Assembly: GCF_040436365.1 (NCBI RefSeq)
Contig: NZ_AP026369.1
Coordinates: 2,190,568-2,254,567 of the forward strand
Direction of reading: 5' to 3'
DNA: 64,000 bases
Source: Hydrogenimonas sp. SS33
GTDB taxonomy: Bacteria > Campylobacterota > Campylobacteria > Campylobacterales > Hydrogenimonadaceae
Shown here: piece by piece, positions 16,666 to 24,723 of the stretch
Layout: each line of letters opens with the position of its first letter
How positions within the stretch are numbered: the first letter of the stretch is position 1
Notes under the pieces: model-generated
Database searches by the model: none
Seen by the model: only the letters and a program-made list of their open reading frames with translations
What the model was told of the DNA's origin: nothing
Program-made: the position numbers and the translations under genes

Positions 16666-18466
16666 AAAAGAGGATCACCGTCATTTCGAGGCCGAAGGCG
16701 CCGAGCAGGGAGCCGCAGAAGAGCATGCCGGCCAGGGCGGCGAGCATCGTCAGGTTGGAGGCGACGATGGGTTTGAGAACGGTGGGAATGCAGGCGCTCC
16801 GCTGCCTGGCGTAGCAGATGAAGATGTGGATGAAACCGTCGGCATAGAGCCCGGCGTAGAGGATCAGGGCGATCATGGAGACGAGGGTCAGGGGCCTCCC
16901 GGTAAGGAGGTGCCAGCCAAGAAACATGACGAGGGGAAAGAGGGCACTGACGACGATAACCGGAACGATGCGCCAGGTTTTGCAATACCGGAGAAAAAAG
17001 AGCGCGACGAAGAGGAACGAGAAGAGAAAGCCGTAAAGCCCCTCCCGGACGAAACGGTCGACCATCGTTTCGAAGTCGGCCACTTTCCCCATCACCTCGA
17101 GTCGGAAGCTTTTCGAATCGTCCCGGTAGGTGTGGACGGTTCGGACGATGCGGTCGAGCAGGTGCGAGGGCGTGAGCAGGGAGACGGTGAACGTGGCGTA
17201 GAGGGTCCGTGCATCGGGTGAGAGAAGGGGCGGCGCCTCACTCCACTCCAGGGCGAGAAGAAACTGGGCGAAAGCGGCGGGGGTCGCCTCTTTCAACGGG
17301 CGGTCGGCGAATCTTTCAAAGAGGGTTCCCGTCGTCACGAAAGGTTTCGCCGCCGGGACGGCCCGCTCTATCCGGGCGAGGAGCGCCTCCGCTTTGCGGG
17401 TTGTGGCGAGATCTTCGAAGCTTTGGCCCTTTTGGGTCGTGTGGACGGCGACGACGAAAGGGAGGGCCGGGCTGCAGCGCCGTTCGAAAGCGGCGATCTG
17501 TTGCCGCAGGCCGGACTCTTTGGAGAGCAGATTGAAAGGGTTGAGGTCGACGGCCAGTCGGGAATGCCCCGCCGCGAGCATGGCGGCGGCCGTCAGGTAG
17601 AGGAGCGCCACCCCCCGGACGACCCCCCGCTGCGTCCATTTTCGATAGAAGCGTTCGATCCATTGGGATCGGACGGTGCGGTGCCGGGCGAAACGCAGCA
17701 GCACGGCGAGGTAGAGCCCCAGTATGACGAGGCCTGCGGAGGCGTGGAGACCGAAAGTGTGCATCAGGCCGAAATCGGAAAAGGAGAGGTAGAGGGTGCT
17801 CACCAGGGTGGTGGCGATGGAGACGCCGATGCCCAGGGCGAGTTTTCGTCGTTCGATCTCCCCCAAATGGAGGTAGTTGAGAAGGGTGGTGGCATAGATG
17901 GAGAGGAAGAGCCAGGCAAGCACGGCGACGGCGTCGACGGGAATCTGCAACAGCCACAGAAAGAGGACGCTTGCAAGCAGGTAGCCGGAGAGCTCCAGCC
18001 ATATGGCGAGCCAGTAGCGGACGGAGATGAAAAGAAGGGCCACCCCCGCGAGCAGCGGCAAAACGAAGAGCAGATACCTCTGCAAAGCGGCGTCGAAACC
18101 TGTGCGGAAAATTTCGGAGGCGACGAGGGTACCCGCGTGGGGAAGGCTGCCGAAGATCCGGAGAATTTCATTCTGGTGTTTTCTTTCGAAGAGGAGCAGG
18201 TAGAGCGTTTCCCCGTCGTTGGCCGGCAGGCGGTAGTAGCCGAGCAGCGCCCCCTTTTTCCGTGCCTCTTCCAGGCGTGCGGGGGAGGCATCGCATACGA
18301 GAAGGTACTGGCGGCCCGGTGCGAACCAGTCGGTGCGCTCCTTCTGGCCGGTTCCGGCTGTGAAGAAACTGGCCCACTGGACGGGTTGCCGGGGGATGTG
18401 GGAGACGACGAGGTAGAGTGCCGCCCAGACGAAGAGGAGGGAGACGATCCGTTTGCGAAGGCTCAA
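16595..18466 (-). CDS. MMPL/RND superfamily transporter
   Basis: A 623-residue inner-membrane protein with about eleven or twelve hydrophobic helices in two clusters (around 130-260 and 480-615) and a large periplasmic loop in each half, the layout of MMPL/RND exporters. It is shorter than most members (700-1000 residues), mainly through a small first loop. Its start overlaps the stop of the outer-membrane barrel gene by 4 bp, so both belong to one operon. Together with the LolA-like protein facing it, it would move a hydrophobic substrate between the membranes; no substrate can be named. Confidence 0.8.
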   Translation of the reverse strand: MSLRKRIVSLLFVWAALYLVVSHIPRQPVQWASFFTAGTGQKERTDWFAPGRQYLLVCDASPARLEEARKKGALLGYYRLPANDGETLYLLLFERKHQNEILRIFGSLPHAGTLVASEIFRTGFDAALQRYLLFVLPLLAGVALLFISVRYWLAIWLELSGYLLASVLFLWLLQIPVDAVAVLAWLFLSIYATTLLNYLHLGEIERRKLALGIGVSIATTLVSTLYLSFSDFGLMHTFGLHASAGLVILGLYLAVLLRFARHRTVRSQWIERFYRKWTQRGVVRGVALLYLTAAAMLAAGHSRLAVDLNPFNLLSKESGLRQQIAAFERRCSPALPFVVAVHTTQKGQSFEDLATTRKAEALLARIERAVPAAKPFVTTGTLFERFADRPLKEATPAAFAQFLLALEWSEAPPLLSPDARTLYATFTVSLLTPSHLLDRIVRTVHTYRDDSKSFRLEVMGKVADFETMVDRFVREGLYGFLFSFLFVALFFLRYCKTWRIVPVIVVSALFPLVMFLGWHLLTGRPLTLVSMIALILYAGLYADGFIHIFICYARQRSACIPTVLKPIVASNLTMLAALAGMLFCGSLLGAFGLEMTVILFFNLLGISLLLPRLLGRWAGSCTV

Positions 18467-19791
18467 AACCGTACTCCCAGAGTGGTCGAGAAGATGTTCA
18501 GGTCGTGGTCGTCCGGGTAGAGAAGGTAGCGTAGCTGCAGGGAGAGCCGGCTTTGGTAGGTCAGCGTCACCGTAGGCAGAAAGCTGAACTGCTGCTCCCC
18601 TTCCACCGCGCCCAGCATCGTGTAGTTCTCCGCGGTCACTTCGACGCCGTGGAGGAAAAAGGGGCGGTATCGGCAGTCCCAGATGGCGGCGAAGAGGGTA
18701 TGACGGTCTTTGTGGCTGTAGAGAACCTGTGCTTCGAGATCGTTGTAGAAATGCTCTCCGTTGTCGTCGATACCCATGCCTACCGTACTCAGGGCCGTGT
18801 AGCCGTCGACGAAGGGGAAGCGGTCACGGTAGGTGGCTTCCGCGCGGAGTCCGAAACGGGAGAAGGAGGTCTCCCCGTAGAGTGAGACCTGGTTGTACCG
18901 GAATCCGTCGACCCCTTTGACGAGGGAGAGGTCGTTTTGTTCCAGATACTCCTGCAGCGCCCTGGCCGGGTCCTCGCGCTCCAGGGCCATGTCGAGGAGA
19001 CGGGCGTCGATTTTGACATAGGGGATTTCGGAGTATTTGTTGAACCAGGAGAGGCCCAGGGTCGTATCGAACCCCTGGTAGGTGAGGTCGAACCCGGCCA
19101 TCGCCTTGTCGATCGAGAGGTCTTCGGGGTTGTAGTAATCGTTGACCTGTTTTTTGACCGCCGGCGCGACGGCGTTTCGGTAGGCAGGCAGCAGAATCTC
19201 CTTTTTGATCTCTTCGAGCATCGGGTTGTTCAGGTGTTGGCTCTGCAGATAGGCGGGCAGCAGTCTGTCCAGTGCCAGGGAAAGGTAGGTGCTGGTGTAG
19301 TCGTGGTAGCGACGGTCGAAAGGTTCGGCGAAGAGGCGGAGCCTGACATCCTCTTTCGGCAACAGTTCCACCTTCGCCATCCACTGGGGAATCCGCCGGA
19401 TCTGGGGGTCGGGATCGTCGAAAAAGGGGAGGCGGACGGTATTGAGGATATTGGAGACGGAGAGGTAGTCGAGCACGCCGACCTGGGTGACGAATTTGCC
19501 GATTTTGACTTCGTTGTCCCCGAAATAGCGGGTTGCGCTGAGTCGGTTGAAGCTGACACCCGTGTCGGAGAAGTCCTTCTGTCCCTGCATCAGAAGAGAG
19601 AGGTCGAAATGCCACTCCGGGAGGTCGGCGGAGGTGTCTATGAGAAGCAGTCCCGCAGGCAGGGTGTCGGCCCCTTTCATACTCCCGAAGTCGGTGCGAA
19701 AAAGAAATGTGGTGGCGGTATTGCCTTTTTCAAAAAGTGAGGAGGCTTGAAGAGAGAGGGCGAAGAGGAGAAAGATTCGGAACAGACGCAT
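18463..19791 (-). CDS. Outer-membrane beta-barrel protein partner of MMPL transporter
   Basis: A 442-residue protein with a signal peptide (cleavage near LSLQASS) and alternating amphipathic strands throughout, ending in the outer-membrane insertion signature TLGVRF with a C-terminal Phe. This fits a DUF1302-like or porin-like barrel. A helical insert (about 175-215) interrupts the strands. It is the first gene of the operon with the MMPL transporter, a common partnership. The upstream region holds an inverted repeat over the likely transcript start. Substrate unknown. Confidence 0.75.
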   Translation of the reverse strand: MRLFRIFLLFALSLQASSLFEKGNTATTFLFRTDFGSMKGADTLPAGLLLIDTSADLPEWHFDLSLLMQGQKDFSDTGVSFNRLSATRYFGDNEVKIGKFVTQVGVLDYLSVSNILNTVRLPFFDDPDPQIRRIPQWMAKVELLPKEDVRLRLFAEPFDRRYHDYTSTYLSLALDRLLPAYLQSQHLNNPMLEEIKKEILLPAYRNAVAPAVKKQVNDYYNPEDLSIDKAMAGFDLTYQGFDTTLGLSWFNKYSEIPYVKIDARLLDMALEREDPARALQEYLEQNDLSLVKGVDGFRYNQVSLYGETSFSRFGLRAEATYRDRFPFVDGYTALSTVGMGIDDNGEHFYNDLEAQVLYSHKDRHTLFAAIWDCRYRPFFLHGVEVTAENYTMLGAVEGEQQFSFLPTVTLTYQSRLSLQLRYLLYPDDHDLNIFSTTLGVRF

Positions 19792-19803
19792 GGACCCCCT
19801 TTG

Positions 19804-19834
19804 TAACTGATGGTGTGCCGCGTAACATCAGTTA
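19804..19834. promoter_or_regulatory. Inverted repeat between promoter and start of the barrel-MMPL operon
   Basis: TAACTGATG (19804-19812) and CATCAGTTA (19826-19834) form perfect 9-bp arms around 13 bp. On the minus strand a TATAAT lies directly upstream, so the repeat covers the expected transcript start and leader. It could be an operator or a 5' hairpin. Confidence 0.55.
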
Positions 19835-19971
19835 TAATATTATATTATCCAATATCATTTTAAGGGAGCGTTAAACCAGAGCGTTCAATTTCAGGCAACG
19901 TGGCGTTGAATGGGGGATGTGGGGGCATCGCACGGTCAGGCGGTCCGCTGGATGGCGGAGTGCCCGGCGGT

Positions 19972-20544
19972 TCAGCTCCTGTCGGGGAAGGAGACGAAGA
20001 CCTTTTTGACCACCTCTTCGAGGAATTTTTCCCGCTCTTCGGGGGTTTTGAAGGCTTTGAGGCGGTCGGTCATCTTGGCGTTTCAGAAGACGAGGGTGTC
20101 CCGGTGGGGGTCGAAGGCTTCGACGATGATCTTCCCTTCCGTCGATTCGTGGGAGGCGGTGGATTTGCCGACGACGTAGTGGTAGCCGTAATGGCCGTAG
20201 TAGGGGCTGTAGTAGCTGGGGGCGATGCCGATGACCCGGTAGTCGTTGGAGAGCTGACGCCGGTCGGTGGCGCCCAGGTGGTAGGTGATGACGAAATCGG
20301 CATGACTCTTGTCGGTGACGGTGTACCCCTTGCGCTGCATCTCTTTGGCGATGAGCCGGTCGAGGATCTGCTGGGCACTGCGGGTTCTGGGGTCCTCAAT
20401 GTCGGGATGGACGATGGCGACGCTCTTGAGTTTGGAAAAGTCGCAACTCTCATGTGTGTGACTTTCGAGGGAGCGGCCGGCGCAGCCGGACCAGAAAAGA
20501 AGGGTGGCGGTACTCAGAAGTGCGATGAAAAGTCGTCTTGTCAT
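19972..20544 (-). pseudogene. DUF4136 lipoprotein, interrupted by an in-frame TGA (copy 1 of 3)
   Basis: A lipoprotein gene with a signal peptide and lipobox (FWSGC) and the DUF4136 pattern (HADFVITYHL, a Tyr-rich stretch, VEAFDP). Codon 154 is TGA (20083-20085). Beyond it the same frame runs on for 36 codons (NAKMTDRLKAF, TPEEREKFLEEVV) to a natural TGA at 19972, matching the C-terminus of the next paralogue, which has Trp exactly at the stop position (IFW, VFW). It is therefore a single nonsense change, or a sequencing error, that removes the last fifth of the protein. The truncated product of 153 residues could still be made. Confidence 0.8.
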
Positions 20545-20567
20545 GAACGGGAGTTCTTGGGTTGGGA

Positions 20568-21128
20568 TTAGGAAGCGCCCTCGGGTTTGGGCGGGAAACG
20601 GGAGAGTATCTTCTCTACGACGGAGCGGATATAGGCCATCCGTTCCTCGGGGGTGTCGAAATCGTGCAGGGAGTCGGTGGCGACGCCTCGCCAGAAGATG
20701 CGGTTGCCTTGGGGGTCCACGGCGTCGATGACGATCTTCGCCTCGTCGTAGGTCACCTCGCGGGTCACCGGCACGACGCCTCCGTAATAGCCGTAGTAGG
20801 CGGGATAGTAGGGGTAGAGCCCCACCATCTCATAGTCGGTGACGATCTGCCGCTGACGGGTGACGTCGAGATGGAACAGGACGATGAAATCGGCGTGGCT
20901 GCGGTCAGTGATTTCGAACCCTTTTTGCCGCAGCACTTCGCGAATCGCCCGGGCGAATCGCTGCTGGGCCAGGGAGATGACGCCGTCTTCGCTCTGGGCG
21001 TAGAGGATGGCCGCTTTTTTGAGATGGCCGAAGTCGTAGGAGGGGTTGTAGTCCGTACTCACCTGCAGGCCGGAGCATCCGCCAAGCCAGAGGGCGAGCA
21101 GGAGTGTCAGGAACGATCGCATCATCAT
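20568..21128 (-). CDS. DUF4136 family lipoprotein (copy 2 of 3)
   Basis: A 186-residue lipoprotein with a signal peptide and lipobox (WLGGC). It shows the DUF4136 features: HADFIVLFHLDV, a Tyr/Gly-rich middle, VIDAVDPQGNRIFWRG and a helical TPEERMAYIRSVVEKIL tail. The family occurs in envelopes of many Gram-negative bacteria without a known role. Its ATG overlaps the stop of the upstream copy by 4 bp, and the broken copy follows after 23 bases, so the three form one operon. Confidence 0.8.
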   Translation of the reverse strand: MMMRSFLTLLLALWLGGCSGLQVSTDYNPSYDFGHLKKAAILYAQSEDGVISLAQQRFARAIREVLRQKGFEITDRSHADFIVLFHLDVTRQRQIVTDYEMVGLYPYYPAYYGYYGGVVPVTREVTYDEAKIVIDAVDPQGNRIFWRGVATDSLHDFDTPEERMAYIRSVVEKILSRFPPKPEGAS

Positions 21129-21661
21129 CGTTTCGCCTCCGGGAAAGGTTTGAGAAGTTCGTAGACGACGGCGTTGAAAAAAGCGCGCCGGCTTTCGGGT
21201 GTCGTGAAATCGGGCATCGACTTCTGTGTCGATGTGCTCCAGAAGACCTTTCTCGTGCGGGGGTCGACCATGTCGATGCGTATGGCCACCCTGTCGCGGC
21301 TCGGGGTGATGGAGGTGCCCACGCTGCCGCCGCCGTGACGGCCGTAACTGCCGATGCCGAATCCGAAACTCACATTGGAGGGGACATTCTCGACGACGGA
21401 GACATCGTAGCGGGCGATGAAGTCGGGTTGCACGGCGGAGGTATACCCTTTGTGGCGCAAATTTCCTTCAATGGCGCCGGCGATGCGCTCCGCATTGAGC
21501 GGGTCGATGTCGGCATCCGGGCTCTTTTCGACGGCGAAGGTTTTCAGCGCCATCTTCTTGAAAGAGGGGAGGTAGTCGACCCGCGGCCCGCCCGCACTGC
21601 AACCCGCCAGAAAGGCAAGTATCGAAACGGTGACAAGATAGAGCAGGCTCTTTTTCAACAT
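21125..21661 (-). CDS. DUF4136 family lipoprotein (copy 3 of 3, first in operon)
   Basis: A 178-residue lipoprotein with a signal peptide and lipobox (FLAGC). It shares PDFIARYDV, RIDMVDPRTRKVFW and a C-terminal helical TPESRRAFFNAVV with the two downstream copies but has a Gly-rich rather than Tyr-rich centre. It is the promoter-proximal member. Function unknown. Confidence 0.8.
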   Translation of the reverse strand: MLKKSLLYLVTVSILAFLAGCSAGGPRVDYLPSFKKMALKTFAVEKSPDADIDPLNAERIAGAIEGNLRHKGYTSAVQPDFIARYDVSVVENVPSNVSFGFGIGSYGRHGGGSVGTSITPSRDRVAIRIDMVDPRTRKVFWSTSTQKSMPDFTTPESRRAFFNAVVYELLKPFPEAKR

Positions 21662-21702
21662 GGCAGGGATTATAGCATTTTAACGTTATTTCATTGTGTA
21701 CC

Positions 21703-21829
21703 GGTATGAAGTTTCAGGTTTAAGGTTCCTTTCGGTTTCAAGCGGCCGCCCTCAACCTCGGAGAAATCCCATGGATGGGATTTCGAGAATGAGCGAAAAA
21801 CCGGAAGGAACCTTGAGCTTGAAGTAACC
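21703..21829 (-). repeat. Dispersed palindromic element A, copy 2
   Basis: About 127 bp in opposite orientation to copy 1. It keeps the outer arms (GGTTTAAGGTTCCTTTCGG with the complementary end near CCGGAAGGAACC) and the core GAAATCCC-atggat-GGGATTTC, but has lost most of the second hairpin. It lies upstream of the DUF4136 operon and downstream of the small lipoprotein gene. Confidence 0.75.
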
Positions 21830-21840
21830 GGGTGTACCGG

Positions 21841-22128
21841 TTAACGGAAAGCGCCCGGCCGTCGCATCTGAATCTCCATCTCCTCGTTGGCGTAGCACCG
21901 GCTGTACCCGTCTTCCCAACCCTCGTGATAGTCGGGATTTTTTTTGAGGGTGGGATCGACGATTTTGTAGGGTACCAGATTGTTCTTCCAATACCTTTTG
22001 GCGCTTTCGCAGCCGTCCCTGTACCCCTTGACGAAAAGGGACGGTTTGGAGGTGAGGTAGGATTGCTCGGAAGGGCAGCCGGTCAGAAGAATAAGGGCGG
22101 TGAGGGGGAGTAGGAGTTTTTTGAGCAT
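21841..22128 (-). CDS. Small lipoprotein, unknown function
   Basis: A 95-residue protein with a signal peptide and a lipobox (LLTGC). The mature part has two more Cys residues (DGCES, SRCYA) that could form a disulfide, and [13 protein letters not shown] resembles glycine/tyrosine repeats of small envelope proteins, but I cannot assign a family. It stands alone between repeat A copy 2 and the heptamer array. Confidence 0.7.
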   Translation of the reverse strand: MLKKLLLPLTALILLTGCPSEQSYLTSKPSLFVKGYRDGCESAKRYWKNNLVPYKIVDPTLKKNPDYHEGWEDGYSRCYANEEMEIQMRRPGAFR

Positions 22129-22146
22129 GGGAAGCCTTTGGGTATG

Positions 22147-22183
22147 GGTCGTTTGTCGTTAGAACGGGGCTTTGCCCCTCTTT
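22147..22183. terminator. GC hairpin after heptamer-like GTCGTT units (copy F1)
   Basis: GTCGTTT-GTCGTTA is followed by AACGGGGCTTTGCCCCTCTTT, whose GGGGC/GCCCC stem and T-rich end look like a terminator. An almost identical unit follows mreC at 63536-63573. Confidence 0.5.
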
Positions 22184-22194
22184 GATTTCAGTTT

Positions 22195-22334
22195 TTGGTC
22201 ATTGGTCATTGGTCATTGGTCATTGGTCATTGGTCATTGGTCATTGGGCATTGGGCATTGGGCATTGGGCATTGGGCATTGGGCATTGGGCATTGGGCAT
22301 TGGGCATTGGGCATTGGGCATTGGGCATTGGGCA
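22195..22334. repeat. Heptanucleotide tandem array: 7 x TTGGTCA then 13 x TTGGGCA
   Basis: Twenty perfect 7-bp units in a row, with one base change between the two blocks. The unit is not a multiple of three and the DNA is intergenic. The same unit (as CCAATGA) recurs four times at 26961-26988. Confidence 0.97.
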
Positions 22335-22423
22335 TTGGGGCGCGTTGAGAATGATTCGCAGTTTAAAATTTCGTAGAATTGACGACAACCCTTGACAAAC
22401 CATTCAAAATCAGCTTCGCTGAT

Positions 22424-22549
22424 ACTTCTCACTTCTCACTTCTCACTTCTCACTTCTCACTTCTCACTTCTCACTTCTCACTTCTCACTTCTCACTTCTC
22501 ACTTCTCACTTCTCACTTCTCACTTCTCACTTCTCACTTCTCACTTCTC
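22424..22549. repeat. Heptanucleotide tandem array: 18 x ACTTCTC
   Basis: Eighteen perfect units directly at the 3' end of the sirtuin gene; the sirtuin stop codon lies in the last unit. Degenerate relatives (AAGTGAG type) are found at 24485-24512 and 47290-47330. Confidence 0.97.
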
Positions 22550-23374
22550 ACTGCTTTCCGTTATCGCCTCGATCCCTTCGAGCCCTCCCATCGGCAGGCC
22601 CCAGCCGAGTCTGCTTTCGATCTGCGGTTCCCCGGGGTTGATGCGGATCACTTTTGCGTCGAACTCTTTGGCGATCCGCTCTGTGGTGAGGCGGACGGTG
22701 GGGACGGCGGTTCCGGCGCCGATTTCGACGATGACGAGGCGGCGGCGGTTGACGACGACACGTTGGAGGAAGTCTTCGAAACGCTCCTGCTGGGCATCGG
22801 TGCGGCGGCTGTCCCATCCCCAGTCGCCGAACATCAGGATGTTGGGTCTGGCCGTGGCACCGCAGCGGGGGCAGTGGGGCCATTGCAGGGCGCGGAAGGC
22901 TTTCATGTCAATGGGTACTTCCACCCCCTCCGCGCTCCAGATGCCGGCATCGCATTCGGTGCATTGGAGATGGTGGATGCTGCCGTGGCACTCCGCGATC
23001 CGCTCTTCATCGTAACCCGCTTTCTGAAATTGACCGTCGACATTGGAGGTGAAGACGAACCAATCTTTCTTTTTCCGCGCCAAATCCAGGAGCATCGTGA
23101 AACCGGGGTGGGGAAGCGTTGTCCGGTAGAGGTGCAGGCGGTGGCCGTAGAAGGCCCAGGCGAGCGCAGGGTCGGCTTCGAACCAGTGGGGGCTGGCCAG
23201 TTCCACGAAACTGAGTCCGAGCCGCCTGGCGACAGGGTAGGCTCTCCAGAACCCCTCGTTGCCGCGGAAATCGGGAAGGCCCGAATCGACCCCCATGCCC
23301 GCCCCGGCGGTCACGAGCAGGGCGTCGGCCTCCTGTAACGCGTTTTTCGCCTCTTCTGTTGCCCCGGTATCCAT
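22541..23374 (-). CDS. Sir2-family NAD-dependent protein deacylase
   Basis: A 277-residue sirtuin, which removes acyl groups from lysine using NAD. The Rossmann motif is [15 protein letters not shown], the NAD/catalytic region has TSNVDGQF and the catalytic His in ECHGS, and a zinc site is formed by CTEC and CPRC. The variants VDSG and SNVDGQF differ from the usual ISxxSG and QNID, placing it outside the CobB core group. The ATG at 23374 is chosen because the upstream codons are not conserved-looking and overlap the divergent promoter. The last codons (SSEK, stop) are formed by the ACTTCTC array. Confidence 0.85.
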   Translation of the reverse strand: MDTGATEEAKNALQEADALLVTAGAGMGVDSGLPDFRGNEGFWRAYPVARRLGLSFVELASPHWFEADPALAWAFYGHRLHLYRTTLPHPGFTMLLDLARKKKDWFVFTSNVDGQFQKAGYDEERIAECHGSIHHLQCTECDAGIWSAEGVEVPIDMKAFRALQWPHCPRCGATARPNILMFGDWGWDSRRTDAQQERFEDFLQRVVVNRRRLVIVEIGAGTAVPTVRLTTERIAKEFDAKVIRINPGEPQIESRLGWGLPMGGLEGIEAITESSEK

Positions 23375-23408
23375 GGAAAGATTGTAAAACACAAACCTTA
23401 AACAAACC

Positions 23409-23437
23409 TTGACAAAACAGACAAAAGGCGTTACAAT
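23409..23437 (+). promoter_or_regulatory. Consensus sigma-70 promoter of the radical SAM gene
   Basis: TTGACA at 23409-23414 and TACAAT at 23432-23437 are separated by 17 bp, the best full promoter in the window. A 7-bp inverted repeat (TGAACTT...AAGTTCA, 23452-23474) follows in the leader and could be an operator or hairpin. Confidence 0.75.
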
Positions 23438-23489
23438 AGTTTTAAATTGAGTGAACTTCAATAAAGAAAGTTCAAGGAAAGAGGTTAGG

Positions 23490-24482
23490 ATGCAATACTA
23501 TCGAAGCGAACCCGACAAAAACCGGATCGTCTGCCTGCTTTGCCGGCACTACTGCAAAATGAAAGAGGGGCAGGTCGGTGTCTGCGGGGTCAACAAAAAC
23601 GAGCACGGGGAACTCAAAAACCTGGTCTACGGCCATCCCAGTGCGCTCAACGTCGACCCGATCGAGAAAAAGCCCATCTACCATATGCTGCCGGGAACGA
23701 CGGCGCTCAGTTTCGGGACCGTGGGGTGCAACTTCAAGTGCCCCTTCTGCCAGAACTGGCAGATCTCCCAGACGGCCAACGTCAACGAGGAGGTCTACGT
23801 CAGCCCCGAAAAGATGGTCGACCTGGCGCTGGAGTATGGCAGCCGCTCCATCGCCTATACCTACAACGAACCCACCATCTTCTACCCCTACGCCAAAGAT
23901 GTGGGGGTGATCGCGAAGGAGAAGGGGCTCAAGAACATCTTCGTCTCCAACGGCTTCGAGACGCCGGAGATCATCGAAGATATGAAAGGGTGGCTCGACG
24001 CCGCCAATATCGACCTCAAGTCGTGGGACGAAGGGTATTACAAGAAGGTGCTCAAAGGGGGCCTGGAAGCGGTCAAGGACACCCTGCGGCGCATGGTCGC
24101 GGCCAGCATCTGGGTCGAAGTGACGACGCTGCTCATTGAAGGGGAGAACGACAGCGACAAAGACCTCACCGAAATGGCGGAGTTCATCGCCAACGACCTG
24201 GGGCGGCACGTCCCCTGGCACCTGAGCGCCTTCCACCCGGACTACAAGATGACCGACCATGAGTGGACCGGCATCGACACGCTGATGCGGGCCAAAAAGA
24301 TCGCCGAAAAGGCGGGGCTCTACTATGTCTACCTGGGTAACGTGCCGGTACACGGCGACACCCACTGCCCCGACTGCGGCGAACTGCTGATCGACCGCAC
24401 CGGCTACAATGTTACGGTCAACAATATGGTCGACGGCCACTGCCCCAAATGCGGACGGGCCATCGAAGGGATTTGGAAGTAA
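23490..24482 (+). CDS. AmmeMemoRadiSam system radical SAM enzyme
   Basis: A 330-residue radical S-adenosylmethionine protein of the AmmeMemoRadiSam group, related to pyruvate formate-lyase activases. The cluster-binding motif is C80-x3-C84-x2-C87 (GCNFKCPFCQNW). An N-terminal Cys set (CLLCRHYC) and a C-terminal zinc-ribbon pair (CPDCG, CPKCG) are family hallmarks. AGGAAAGAGG precedes the ATG. The MEMO-like partner lies 240 bp downstream, beyond repeat E; the third partner, an AMMECR1 protein, is not in the window. The reaction of this system was not established to my knowledge. Confidence 0.9.
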   Translation: MQYYRSEPDKNRIVCLLCRHYCKMKEGQVGVCGVNKNEHGELKNLVYGHPSALNVDPIEKKPIYHMLPGTTALSFGTVGCNFKCPFCQNWQISQTANVNEEVYVSPEKMVDLALEYGSRSIAYTYNEPTIFYPYAKDVGVIAKEKGLKNIFVSNGFETPEIIEDMKGWLDAANIDLKSWDEGYYKKVLKGGLEAVKDTLRRMVAASIWVEVTTLLIEGENDSDKDLTEMAEFIANDLGRHVPWHLSAFHPDYKMTDHEWTGIDTLMRAKKIAEKAGLYYVYLGNVPVHGDTHCPDCGELLIDRTGYNVTVNNMVDGHCPKCGRAIEGIWK

Positions 24483-24484
24483 GA

Positions 24485-24512
24485 AAGTGGGAAGTGAGGA
24501 GTGGGGAGTGGG
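24485..24512. repeat. Degenerate heptamer run (AAGTGGG/AAGTGAG/GAGTGGG)
   Basis: Four 7-bp units directly after the radical SAM stop codon, related to the ACTTCTC array read on the other strand. Two further heptamers (TTCACTG, TTCACTA) lie at 24541-24554. Confidence 0.65.
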
Positions 24513-24576
24513 AAGGTTGTGTGCAGAGAATCGTTTACCGTTCACTGTTCACTACATTCCCGTTCCTGAGTAAAAA

Positions 24577-24690
24577 CAGACGTTACGCAAAAAGCGTAAC
24601 GTCCTCTCGAAATCTTTGATTTCGAAGCTTTAGGGGAGTGCAGGGGAGGGCCAGTTCCCGCCAAAGCATGGGCTTCGCTCATGCTTTGCG
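24577..24690 (+). repeat. Palindromic repeat E, copy 1
   Basis: Begins with the hairpin CGTTACGC-aaaa-GCGTAACG, then CGAAATC-tttGATTTCG with AAGCTTTAGGGG, and ends with AAAGCATGGGCTTCGC-TCATGCTTT. The inverted copy at 26147-26270 shares all three parts. It separates the radical SAM gene from the MEMO gene. Confidence 0.7.
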
Positions 24691-24723
24691 GAATATCGGG
24701 TAAAAATGTAAAAGGAGTCAAAC

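Noticed and set aside
20083..20085. TGA read as Trp or selenocysteine
   Set aside because: TGA ends many genes here, so the code is standard, and no SECIS-like hairpin or selenoprotein context is seen; the paralogues carry Trp.
22195..22549. CRISPR array
   Set aside because: Units are seven bases with no spacers; this is simple tandem repetition, and no cas gene is present.
22379..23338. Plus-strand frame over the ACTTCTC array and sirtuin
   Set aside because: Begins with repeat-encoded SHFSLLT units and continues antisense to the sirtuin; no support as a gene.
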